A model generated the notes under the pieces. The model was not told the origin of the DNA. It saw nothing but the letters and a program-made list of their open reading frames with translations, and made no database searches. A DNA stretch of 64,000 nt from Prevotella sp. tf2-5 (lineage in GTDB: Bacteria; Bacteroidota; Bacteroidia; Bacteroidales; Bacteroidaceae), in NCBI RefSeq assembly GCF_900115435.1, contig NZ_FOWK01000003.1, positions 310,001 through 374,000 on the forward strand. Direction: 5' to 3'. The translations under genes and the position numbers were made by a program. Positions within the stretch are counted from its first letter, which is position 1. Every line of letters starts with the position of its first letter. Of the stretch, positions 8,383 through 15,653 are shown piece after piece.

Positions 8383-9528
8383 CTATTTTAATGTTAAACA
8401 ATATTCTAAATCTTCCGTCTCTGCCTCATGGTTAATCGCTTTTACCATTCGCTTGCGACTCGGTTTCTCTCTTTTCTGACGAACAGGGAAAAGGCTTTGA
8501 TACAGAGCATCCATACTTGTAACGATATCGCGACAAGCGTTATGTTCTCGTATTAATGAGCCTCTCCACGACTGATAGCAGTTAAAGATGTCGTTTCTTG
8601 TCATCTGCCCCTTGTCATACATACGACGGAATGCTTTTAGTCTGCGACGCTCACGGACTATCTTGCTACGTGACGGGCGTTTCAGAATCTTTCCCGTCTT
8701 GGTTATCGTGTATCTGACCTGTAGGAAAGTGAATCCATGACTGAGTTTTACTATATGTGTCTTTTTGCTGTTTATACTCAGATGTATATCCTTTGCTTTC
8801 CCTTTAATATCATCTAACAATTCCGCCAATTCTTCCTTTGTTGTAGCAAGACTAAAGAAATCATCCATATAGTGTCCGTAGAACTTTACACCACGGACTA
8901 CTTTAATGTATATATCTATCGGGTTCATGTAATACACTGCGAAGATTTGCGGTGCTTCACTGCCAAGGTTCAGTCCATAATCGCTGTGCGAACTGGTGTC
9001 AATCATATAGTGCACTAAATCTATTACCTCCTGCGGTTCGTTGACCAGTCTCGGAGCAATTATTTGTTTTAAAGTTTCATGGCTGATGCTCTCGAAGTAT
9101 TTAGCGATGTCGCCAAGCAGGATATATCCGTCTGTTCCGTTCTTTCTGATGAAGCGACGTAGCATTATCTCGAAACGCTTACGGGCGAATGCTGTACCAC
9201 GTTGTTTCAGTGATGCGTAGTTATCGTAAATAAGATAAGGTCGTAATGACGGAGTGAGCACACTCTTCATCATCGACTTCTGTAAGTCTCTGTCTCTTAC
9301 GACTGGAGCTTCGATATTACGGATATGCCCACGCTCGTTAATAGTGAAGTCTATTGTAGGAGACACTTTGTATCGGTGATGCAGTACATCGTCTTGCAAC
9401 TGTATGTTTCTCGTAAGCATATCAGCAAAATAACGCTGGGTGGATTCCTTCCAGCGGCTCTGTTTCGTGCACTCAACGGTGCATTCATTCAGCTTATCCA
9501 GTTCTACCAGTTGTTCGAGTGTTGCCAT
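8383..9528 (-). CDS. DGR reverse transcriptase
   Basis: This 381-residue reverse transcriptase copies the template-repeat RNA with adenine-specific errors to diversify the target gene. The fingers region has IEAPVVRDRDLQKSMMKS and YDNYASLKQRGTAFARKRFE. Motif 3 is GYILLGDIAKYFESI with catalytic Asp140. Motif 4 is GLNLGSEAPQIFA (185-197), the DGR-type form, although Pro stands where many have Ser. Motif 5 is HYMDDFFSL with YMDD at 220-223. A basic thumb follows. There is no maturase or endonuclease domain. The order target, avd, template repeat, RT matches the classic Bordetella phage arrangement. Group II intron and retron RTs are unlikely given the length, the motif 4 form and the neighbours. 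Confidence 0.96.
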   Translation of the reverse strand: MATLEQLVELDKLNECTVECTKQSRWKESTQRYFADMLTRNIQLQDDVLHHRYKVSPTIDFTINERGHIRNIEAPVVRDRDLQKSMMKSVLTPSLRPYLIYDNYASLKQRGTAFARKRFEIMLRRFIRKNGTDGYILLGDIAKYFESISHETLKQIIAPRLVNEPQEVIDLVHYMIDTSSHSDYGLNLGSEAPQIFAVYYMNPIDIYIKVVRGVKFYGHYMDDFFSLATTKEELAELLDDIKGKAKDIHLSINSKKTHIVKLSHGFTFLQVRYTITKTGKILKRPSRSKIVRERRRLKAFRRMYDKGQMTRNDIFNCYQSWRGSLIREHNACRDIVTSMDALYQSLFPVRQKREKPSRKRMVKAINHEAETEDLEYCLTLK

Positions 9529-9545
9529 ATTTTACTTTAAAAGTG

Positions 9546-9593
9546 GCAGGGTGCTGATAGCTACATCTGACGTATCAGGCAGCGTCACCCTGC
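9546..9593 (-). ncRNA. Nested hairpin in the TR-RT spacer of the DGR
   Basis: GCAGGGTG at 9546-9553 pairs with CACCCTGC at 9586-9593. Inside it, CTGATA (9554-9559) pairs with TATCAG (9573-9578). It lies downstream of the template repeat in the transcribed (minus) direction and before the RT start. In studied DGRs, RNA flanking the template repeat is needed for cDNA priming, so this is a candidate structural part of the template RNA. Confidence 0.6.
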
Positions 9594-9697
9594 TTATTTA
9601 CTGCCAAAGGGCAGAAGGTCTGACTCTCCTTATCCTCTTAGCTGGCTTTTTGTTTTGACATTTGTATGTCGTTAGCCATTGGGAGCGCAGAGGGATA

Positions 9698-9786
9698 ATC
9701 GCAGCGACATGATTGGCATTCGAAGCAGTGTTATTGTTCGCGTTACCGTTGTTGTTCGCATTAGCGGCATTGGAAGCGGAAACCAC
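9698..9786 (-). repeat. DGR template repeat (TR)
   Basis: This 89-bp stretch aligns without gaps to 10328-10416 (offset 630). On the coding strand it holds 25 adenines, mostly in 11 AAC or AAT codons. All 18 differences from the variable repeat fall on these adenines, and the 64 other positions are identical. AAY codons cannot mutate to a stop by changes at the two adenines. The region is open when read in the target frame (a run of N-rich codons), but I regard it as template RNA rather than a gene. Confidence 0.97.
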
Positions 9787-9808
9787 CTTCAGAGTCATAC
9801 CTGTATCT

Positions 9809-10246
9809 TTATTGTACTAATTTCGTTTTCAGTTTGTTGTCACTTTTTCGCCACGCTTTAAGGCTGTTTATCATGCGCATAATGTTCTGAATGTCGAGTG
9901 TGTATTTATTGTCGGGAATCCTGAGACGCATCATGATTCGCTGCATATTGGTCAGAATGGCGTAACAAGTTCCGATAGCCTTCCCTTGCGCTACACGTCG
10001 CTCTTCCCACTCAGCGATACACTGCGGATATATTGAGTTGGCTATCTTGATATAGAACACCAGTTTATCCGTTAAATCTTCCAACGCCCTGCTTCTCATG
10101 TCAAGAAACATCTTATTCTTGATGGCAAGCATTCCCTCAGCGTAAAAATCGTGCTCAACGAGATTATCAATTCCATCTACAAGTTGAAAAAGAATCATCT
10201 CGAACTCAATACCACTTTTGTTTCTCTTTGATTTTACAACACTCAT
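9809..10246 (-). CDS. avd: DGR accessory variability determinant (Avd-like)
   Basis: This 145-residue, mostly helical, basic protein lies between target gene and template repeat. Helical blocks are IEFEMILFQLVDGIDNLVEHD, about 50-75 (RSRALEDLTDKLVFYIKIAN), about 80-105 and about 110-135, matching a four-helix bundle. Avd forms a pentamer that binds the RT and the template RNA and is required for mutagenic cDNA synthesis in the Bordetella phage system. The assignment rests on size, fold, charge and position. The stop codon lies 22 bases from the edge of the template repeat. Confidence 0.88.
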   Translation of the reverse strand: MSVVKSKRNKSGIEFEMILFQLVDGIDNLVEHDFYAEGMLAIKNKMFLDMRSRALEDLTDKLVFYIKIANSIYPQCIAEWEERRVAQGKAIGTCYAILTNMQRIMMRLRIPDNKYTLDIQNIMRMINSLKAWRKSDNKLKTKLVQ

Positions 10247-10273
10247 ATTATTGTTACATTATACACTTGATAC

Positions 10274-10294
10274 GCAGCCCCACGAGGGGGCTGC
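10274..10294 (-). promoter_or_regulatory. Hairpin downstream of the DGR variable repeat
   Basis: GCAGCCCC (10274-10281) pairs perfectly with GGGGCTGC (10287-10294) around a 5-base loop. It lies 18 bases beyond the target stop and about 34 bases beyond the variable repeat. Short GC-rich inverted repeats in this place act as target-recognition cruciforms in studied DGRs. There is no T-tract, so terminator function is less likely. Confidence 0.75.
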
Positions 10295-10311
10295 AATGAT
10301 TAATTAACCTC

Positions 10312-11181
10312 TTATTTGAAGAGGATGAGCGCAGCGACATGAAGGGCAAGCGAAGCAGCGGTATAGATCGCGCCACCGTGGCCGTACGCACGAGCGGCAT
10401 CGGAAGCGGAAACCACGTCCCTTAACCACGGGTATTCATTGCCGAATATCTCCGTGTGATTATATACACGGAACACGTCAAGTTGTCTGCACGCCTCGCC
10501 TGTATCATATCCGCTCGACGACCATACAATACTTCCATACACTTGTACTTCCGACAATGCGCAAATCTTACAGTCCTGCTCCCAAGTCCAGCCAGAAGAG
10601 CACCCTGTCGCTGACCCAAGTCTGTTCGTCCCTGTCGTATTGACTGCATTCGTCAGAATCTTTGCGTGTCCGATTAAGTTGGACGCACCAAGGTCTGTCT
10701 CTACAAGCGGTAAGAGAGTATTTTCGAGGTAATAATGCAAGTCACTATTCAGGTATCCTTCACCACGCCCGTCAGCACCCTCATTTGTCTTGCCACTCGC
10801 ATTCCATGCTTGAGTAGTATGCGGAATAACGATGAGACCTACGTGATTGGCTGTGGCACGGTAATTGTGTGTACCTTTCATGCAGTTGAGCCCAGCGATA
10901 ACGTAGGTGTGTCCGTTGATAGTCTTTTGGTCGCCTACCTTGAGTCCGTATTTCTCAAGATTTTGGTCTATAACGGCTTGCTTCAAAACGTTAAGGTCGA
11001 AGTTCGTAAGTCTCGTCCGTCTGTGGATTGTCTCAGCCATCTTCCCTTTTAAGCCGCCGACTGTCACTTTGGAAGAGGGAAGCCCTGCGTTGTTGTGTAA
11101 CTGTAGGATGTCCGTGTCGTTTGGCGACGTTGTTGCGGTCAATGAATTGATGACCTGTTGCATTGCTGCTTTTGTTTCCAT
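10312..11181 (-). CDS. DGR target: tail-associated adhesin with a C-type-lectin-like variable domain
   Basis: The protein has 289 residues. The N-terminal ~75 residues look like a phage tail-fibre attachment segment (PNDTDILQLHNNAG, VGGLKGKMAE). From about 85 on, the domain has NGHTYVIAGLNCMKG, then EGYLNSDLHYYLENTLLP, then GSATGCSSGWTWEQDCKIC and EYPWLRDVVSASDAARAY. This is the pattern of C-type-lectin or DUF6273-like DGR targets. The variable repeat encodes residues 256-285. Residues that are Asn in the template are here D, R, Y, G, H, G, I, Y, T, L and L. Lying at the end of the tail gene cluster, it probably sits at the tail tip and sets host-receptor specificity. Confidence 0.93.
   Translation of the reverse strand: METKAAMQQVINSLTATTSPNDTDILQLHNNAGLPSSKVTVGGLKGKMAETIHRRTRLTNFDLNVLKQAVIDQNLEKYGLKVGDQKTINGHTYVIAGLNCMKGTHNYRATANHVGLIVIPHTTQAWNASGKTNEGADGRGEGYLNSDLHYYLENTLLPLVETDLGASNLIGHAKILTNAVNTTGTNRLGSATGCSSGWTWEQDCKICALSEVQVYGSIVWSSSGYDTGEACRQLDVFRVYNHTEIFGNEYPWLRDVVSASDAARAYGHGGAIYTAASLALHVAALILFK
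10328..10416 (-). repeat. DGR variable repeat (VR)
   Basis: This is the diversified copy of the template repeat 9698-9786, at the 3' end of the target gene. It has 18 substitutions, all at template adenines. The stretch 10330-10340 at the 3' side matches the template without change, consistent with the initiation-of-mutagenic-homology end. The first mismatches not at adenine, at 10327 and 10417, mark the borders. Confidence 0.97.
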
Positions 11182-11205
11182 ATTTTTTCCTTTCTTTTAT
11201 TTGAA

Positions 11206-12951
11206 TTAGAATTTATAGTTGCTTAAAATGTATATAAATGACGTTGCACCAGTTCCTGAGCGTATGAGCCGTAACTGTCTCACATATATAGGGAATACAC
11301 CCCAGACGAAACGATATGCTCCCGATGTGGGATAAAAACTTGCCCATGGGGTATAGTACGTCGCCTTGACGGCTGCCTGCTGATCCTGAGCAAGCCTGTT
11401 CCATGTATCATTGTCAAACAGCAGGATTTGGTAGCCAACATCGAAATAGACACCTCCTGCGAATACACCGTTCTCTATGTCGGCAATGGCAAAGAATGCC
11501 TTATTGTCAGCCGCCCCTGCCTTTGCCACTGTTGACGCATACACTCCTGCATAGTAAGTTACGGAACTGCCGGTCTTGGTTTTCCTCGCGCCATACCAAT
11601 AGAGATTAGTAATATTCGGTTTTTCTTTGAAAATGTTCTTATACAAGTTCTGGTTAGCGTAAATCGTTGAGATGACAGACCCGTCAAGCGTATTGAAAGA
11701 ACGGAGTTCGCTCGGGAAATACAAGTCTTCTTTAAGGTTGACGGTCTCTTCTATATTCGTAATCTCCGCCAGTCCAGTCGCACCGAGGTCATAGAGCCTC
11801 TGACCCGCATTGTTGTGATACTCAAGTATAGCACTGCCGTTATCATCGACACCGAACACCCAGTTGGCGACACCAGCCAGTCCGAACACCTGCATTATAC
11901 CGCCAGAGATTCGGGTCTTTATTCCGTTGGCGGCTACTGACTCCAAAGCCTTCACCCTCACCTCCTCAGAGATATCGACATCTCCGTTGGCACTGACACG
12001 TATCTTGCCTCCAGCCATATACTCCTCGCCGCTGACGGCATTGATGACCTTGGTTGGTCGGAACTTATAGGCTCCCTCGTCAATGTCAGTGTCCGCCATC
12101 GGGTCAGTCTCATCGAAATAAGTATAGGCTACAGCACCACCATACAAGGTGCCAACATTGTCCGCATCTATAACCGTAGTGGTTACGCTGCCGTTGGTCT
12201 TGTGGTACAGGTTTCCGTACTTGGAAATCCAGTAATCACCGTTGATAATAAAGCCTCCAACATTTGCGAAAAGTGTGAACACGGCTTGCGTCATAAGCCA
12301 CTTGAAGTCTGATGTCATTATCTCCCACTCCGAACTGCTGGAGTATGCTTGTGCAGTTGACGGGTAAGTCTTGCCAGTTGACGTGTTCGCACCGACGTAG
12401 ATATAACATACAGGATGGTCTTCCGTCCCTGTCTCCACGTCAACGTATGGCGTGCTGTGGTCGTTTGCGACAATCACCGTTCCTTTGACTTCTGACAGTT
12501 TTCCTGCGTAATATGGCATACGCTTGTTAGTGTCTCCTTTGTCTCCCTTGTCGCCAGACTTGTACACAGGTATCTCAAACTCGTAAAGGTAGCCCTCATG
12601 AGCCTGTGAGGGATATGCGTAGATACACACAGCAACTGCGTTGACAGAAGTGCCGACGGAGAGATTGCTGATAGTACCACTGGACTGCTTGCTGTTGTAT
12701 GCCCTGTTATACTCAGATGTCACACGGGTATAGGTGCTGCCGCTCTTCTTGAAGACACAAGAGTAGCAGGAGAGGGCGGCACGGTCTGCGCTGCCCTCCT
12801 TGGAGTAGAAACGGACAGTTGTCGTGAGAGTCGCGCCTGTCGCATTGGACGCAATGGTGACACTACCGACAGATGCCTCTATCTGATAGGTCACACCGTC
12901 CTCGACAAGCGAGATGTTGACACATCCTGATATGGTTCTCTTCTCTGGCAT
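11206..12951 (-). CDS. Phage tail fibre or upper-baseplate protein
   Basis: The 581-residue protein has an N-terminal beta-rich domain and a short collagen-like stretch GDKGDKGDT near 135. A middle region contains repeated short strands and DxNG turns (GNLYHKTNGS, ISANGDVDISEEVRVKAL). A C-terminal beta-rich domain completes it. Domain build-up and position just before the DGR target suggest a receptor-binding or adsorption protein. The start overlaps the preceding stop (TAATG). It may form the scaffold on which the DGR target sits. No specific family recognised. Confidence 0.65.
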   Translation of the reverse strand: MPEKRTISGCVNISLVEDGVTYQIEASVGSVTIASNATGATLTTTVRFYSKEGSADRAALSCYSCVFKKSGSTYTRVTSEYNRAYNSKQSSGTISNLSVGTSVNAVAVCIYAYPSQAHEGYLYEFEIPVYKSGDKGDKGDTNKRMPYYAGKLSEVKGTVIVANDHSTPYVDVETGTEDHPVCYIYVGANTSTGKTYPSTAQAYSSSSEWEIMTSDFKWLMTQAVFTLFANVGGFIINGDYWISKYGNLYHKTNGSVTTTVIDADNVGTLYGGAVAYTYFDETDPMADTDIDEGAYKFRPTKVINAVSGEEYMAGGKIRVSANGDVDISEEVRVKALESVAANGIKTRISGGIMQVFGLAGVANWVFGVDDNGSAILEYHNNAGQRLYDLGATGLAEITNIEETVNLKEDLYFPSELRSFNTLDGSVISTIYANQNLYKNIFKEKPNITNLYWYGARKTKTGSSVTYYAGVYASTVAKAGAADNKAFFAIADIENGVFAGGVYFDVGYQILLFDNDTWNRLAQDQQAAVKATYYTPWASFYPTSGAYRFVWGVFPIYVRQLRLIRSGTGATSFIYILSNYKF

Positions 12952-14171
12952 TACATACTCTCCGTAAGTTCAACATCTGACGCTATTACGGAGCCGCTCA
13001 TCTTGCGACCAAGCGTCTTGACATGCTCCGCCGTGATGCGGCACATACCATGCCCCGACGTGATGGACGGGAATATGGTTGAGGGCGACAGCATCTTGCG
13101 GTAGCCTTTGAAACTTCCGCTTGCTATAGGGGTTCCAAGATTTGCATTGGCAACCTCTCCCATATACACCTCCTTCTGTGCAGTCAGCAGTTGTATGTAA
13201 TAATGTGCGAACATGGTGTTCACATCTGTCACGTCAGTCGATGTTGCCACCCATATATCGTAGTCGACGTACTGACCTGCGTGAATACTGTTGTCGTTGC
13301 CCTCACCAGTCTCCGTGGTCTGTGATGACGGTATGCCTGTGCCTCCGACTGTAGAACTGATATACATCATCTCAGGGTCGGATATATCGTTGACCTCTAT
13401 GAAGGAGGACATGATGTATGCGCCCTTCGCTCCGGCTGTCTTCTTATAGCATTTGCACTCGATGATGGCGTAATCGAGGATGTCACTGTCCCCGACGGTG
13501 AGTTGATAGTATGTTGATCCGCCTATCGTTTGGGTTGTCACCTTAGACGAAGCCGCTTGCACACCGTTGATGTAAAACTCGGCTATATAGTCACTTGCCT
13601 GAACCGTTGCGACATCACTCACTCCAGCCTGCTTGAGAACATTGTAGAGATAGAGCGTATCACCGTCATTCTCTATTGCGAAGCGTCCGTCAACAGAGTC
13701 GATGTATGCGTCATAACCACCATTCTGAGCGAATGACGACAACCTGATGTTGATTGTGGCGTAGACCGGGAGCACGGCTGTGTCTACAACAACACTGCCG
13801 CTGAGAGCAACGACGCTCTCGTTCACACTGTCACTCTTGGCAAGGTTGCCTATAATCTTCAGAGCAGGCATGCTATTGTGGGTTATCTTCTGGAACACCC
13901 CCGAAATACCAGCGTTCGTGCTGATGTTATTGGAATTGAATGTAATCTCTGTTCCGTTGTACGACCACTTGACATTGCTTACAGCATCTAAAGGTGTCAC
14001 TCCGTTCCTTATGTCCGCGTATATTATCGGATTGTTGTTGCCAGACCAGTCAGGACTCGCCGCATTGCCTGTCCACGACTGATTCAAAGTCATTGTACTC
14101 CTTAACAGTGAGTGTATCTGCGAGCCGTCATCTATAAGACTGATGGCTATTCTTCCTCCTATGCCGCTCAT
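12951..14171 (-). CDS. Phage tail/baseplate protein, beta-rich
   Basis: The 406-residue protein opens with IGGRIAISLIDDGSQIHSLL and is rich in Ser, Thr, Asn and short strands. It has no signal peptide and no enzymatic motif that I can see. Its N-terminus resembles that of the next protein in aiming at beta-sandwich structure. It is coupled to both neighbours (4-base overlap upstream, 1-base overlap downstream), so it belongs to the tail-tip block. The specific function is not determined. Confidence 0.6.
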   Translation of the reverse strand: MSGIGGRIAISLIDDGSQIHSLLRSTMTLNQSWTGNAASPDWSGNNNPIIYADIRNGVTPLDAVSNVKWSYNGTEITFNSNNISTNAGISGVFQKITHNSMPALKIIGNLAKSDSVNESVVALSGSVVVDTAVLPVYATINIRLSSFAQNGGYDAYIDSVDGRFAIENDGDTLYLYNVLKQAGVSDVATVQASDYIAEFYINGVQAASSKVTTQTIGGSTYYQLTVGDSDILDYAIIECKCYKKTAGAKGAYIMSSFIEVNDISDPEMMYISSTVGGTGIPSSQTTETGEGNDNSIHAGQYVDYDIWVATSTDVTDVNTMFAHYYIQLLTAQKEVYMGEVANANLGTPIASGSFKGYRKMLSPSTIFPSITSGHGMCRITAEHVKTLGRKMSGSVIASDVELTESM

Positions 14172-14446
14172 TGTCCGTCCTCCTTGTCATTAGTTGTCTC
14201 GTTATTACCCTGTGCGGAGACAATGGTATAGCCTCCCTCTGCTATCATGTTCTTCGCATCCTCTTTGCTGATTACCTCTACACCATGTAGTCCGCTGATG
14301 TACTCGTCGGATGTCAAGGCGATACGTCCCAAGTCATTGTTGTCAAGGATGTACCTGCCATCCTTCGTCCTGTAACGCTGGTCTTCAAGACCAGCCCTGC
14401 GTGCCACTTCCTCCGTGACAACGTAGAATCTCAAATCCATTGCCAT
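14168..14446 (-). CDS. Small hypothetical tail-region protein
   Basis: A 92-residue product results if ATG at 14446 (MAMDLRFYV) is used. An in-frame ATG at 14482 would overlap the preceding gene by 26 bases. The A-rich stretch before 14446 fits Bacteroidetes initiation. The C-terminus is acidic (NNETTNDKEDGQ). The segment AGLEDQRYRTKDGRYILDNNDL looks like a small DNA- or protein-binding motif, but I assign no family. Confidence 0.6.
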   Translation of the reverse strand: MAMDLRFYVVTEEVARRAGLEDQRYRTKDGRYILDNNDLGRIALTSDEYISGLHGVEVISKEDAKNMIAEGGYTIVSAQGNNETTNDKEDGQ

Positions 14447-14456
14447 TTTTTTATAT

Positions 14457-15653
14457 CTATTTACGTTCATAAACTGTCTCACCGTTCTGCGTTACAACAG
14501 CACCGTTCTGCGTCAATGCCTCGTATGCGCCCTTTAGGTACACATCGGCAAAGACCTGAGAGCCGATTTTGTTGTAATCAAGCATGTCCGATGACGGAAT
14601 CCTGATCTCGCTGCCCCAGCCGCAGTCCGTCTTCACCGAGGAGTTAGCCTTGCGCCGCTTCCAGTTGAACAGGAAGTGCGCCCTTTTCGTGTCATCATCA
14701 AGAATGGATATCTTATTGCCACGCTTCATATTGAGGATGGTGTCAAAGAATATCTGTCTATTAACGCTGTCAACGGTAGTGCCGTTCAACGGTCTTGTGA
14801 TGGCATCGACGTTGGGTATCTCCCAGGACACCCCACTTACTGCCTGTGACGGGAAGAACACCGTCGATGTTGAGGATTGTTTGCCACGGCATACGACCGT
14901 GATATACTCCGAGTACATCACGTCTACCGTCAGTGTCTGTGTGTTCTGTCCGCTGACGTAGCAAGGGTGGCTCTCGGCAAGAACCTCAGTTCCGTTCTCG
15001 CGGATATACCACACGAAATATGTGCCGCTACTGACATCAGTCAGGTTCTTGACGGCACGACACTGGAACGTCATCAGTCCCTTCAGCATTTTTGCCGTTC
15101 CGTCATATACGCTGTCATCGATGACGTTGAACCTCCTCATAGGAGGACAGTCCAACAGTATGTCTGGATATAGTACGCTCGTGTCCGTGTTGGTGGCAAG
15201 TGTAACATCATCCGGAGTAACGCTATACAGTTGTCCCGGCAGGCGAGGGTCTTCGTACCACAGAGTGCATCTGATATCGACAGGTGACTGCGAGGGGGCG
15301 TTCTTACGGACAAGCAATGAGAAGTCGCTTCTCATAACATAGTCGGCAGTGCTTGCGTTTTCGGAACTCTCCGTGACCTCGATGGTGTGCCATGTGTCAT
15401 TGCTCCCCTGTCTGTAAGCCCATTCTGTAGGCTGTACTATTAGGGGGGTATAGGCCTGTCTGCTCTCGGGGTCATACACGGATATACGGGGGAACAGCAG
15501 TAACGGCGTTATCTGTCTGTCTGGTTTGAAAGTCCCGTCGATGTTATAGTACCACTGCTGATATGTGGCGTTACCCTCGATGCGGAACGATTCGGTCAGT
15601 GGTGACAGAGTTGTGTTAATGACCGCCGGATTCGTTATCTTTACTCTTTTCAT
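14457..15653 (-). CDS. Phage tail/baseplate protein
   Basis: The 398-residue beta-rich protein starts with MKRVKITNPAVINTTLSPL. It contains several Ig-like stretches (FVWYIRENGTEVLAESHPC, LTVDVMYSEYITVVCRG) and a C-terminal segment ending in QNGAVVTQNGETVYERK. It overlaps the upstream gene by 4 bases. The Ig-like character and location suggest a structural tail-tip component. The family is not recognised. Confidence 0.6.
   Translation of the reverse strand: MKRVKITNPAVINTTLSPLTESFRIEGNATYQQWYYNIDGTFKPDRQITPLLLFPRISVYDPESRQAYTPLIVQPTEWAYRQGSNDTWHTIEVTESSENASTADYVMRSDFSLLVRKNAPSQSPVDIRCTLWYEDPRLPGQLYSVTPDDVTLATNTDTSVLYPDILLDCPPMRRFNVIDDSVYDGTAKMLKGLMTFQCRAVKNLTDVSSGTYFVWYIRENGTEVLAESHPCYVSGQNTQTLTVDVMYSEYITVVCRGKQSSTSTVFFPSQAVSGVSWEIPNVDAITRPLNGTTVDSVNRQIFFDTILNMKRGNKISILDDDTKRAHFLFNWKRRKANSSVKTDCGWGSEIRIPSSDMLDYNKIGSQVFADVYLKGAYEALTQNGAVVTQNGETVYERK

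Noticed and set aside
9598..9798. A 66-codon minus-strand ORF rich in Asn over the template repeat
   Set aside because: It exists because TR mirrors the target reading frame. Adenine-only differences from VR and lack of a start signal point to template RNA, not a protein.
10274..10294. Rho-independent terminator after the DGR target gene
   Set aside because: No T-tract follows on the minus strand, and transcription should continue into avd, TR and RT.
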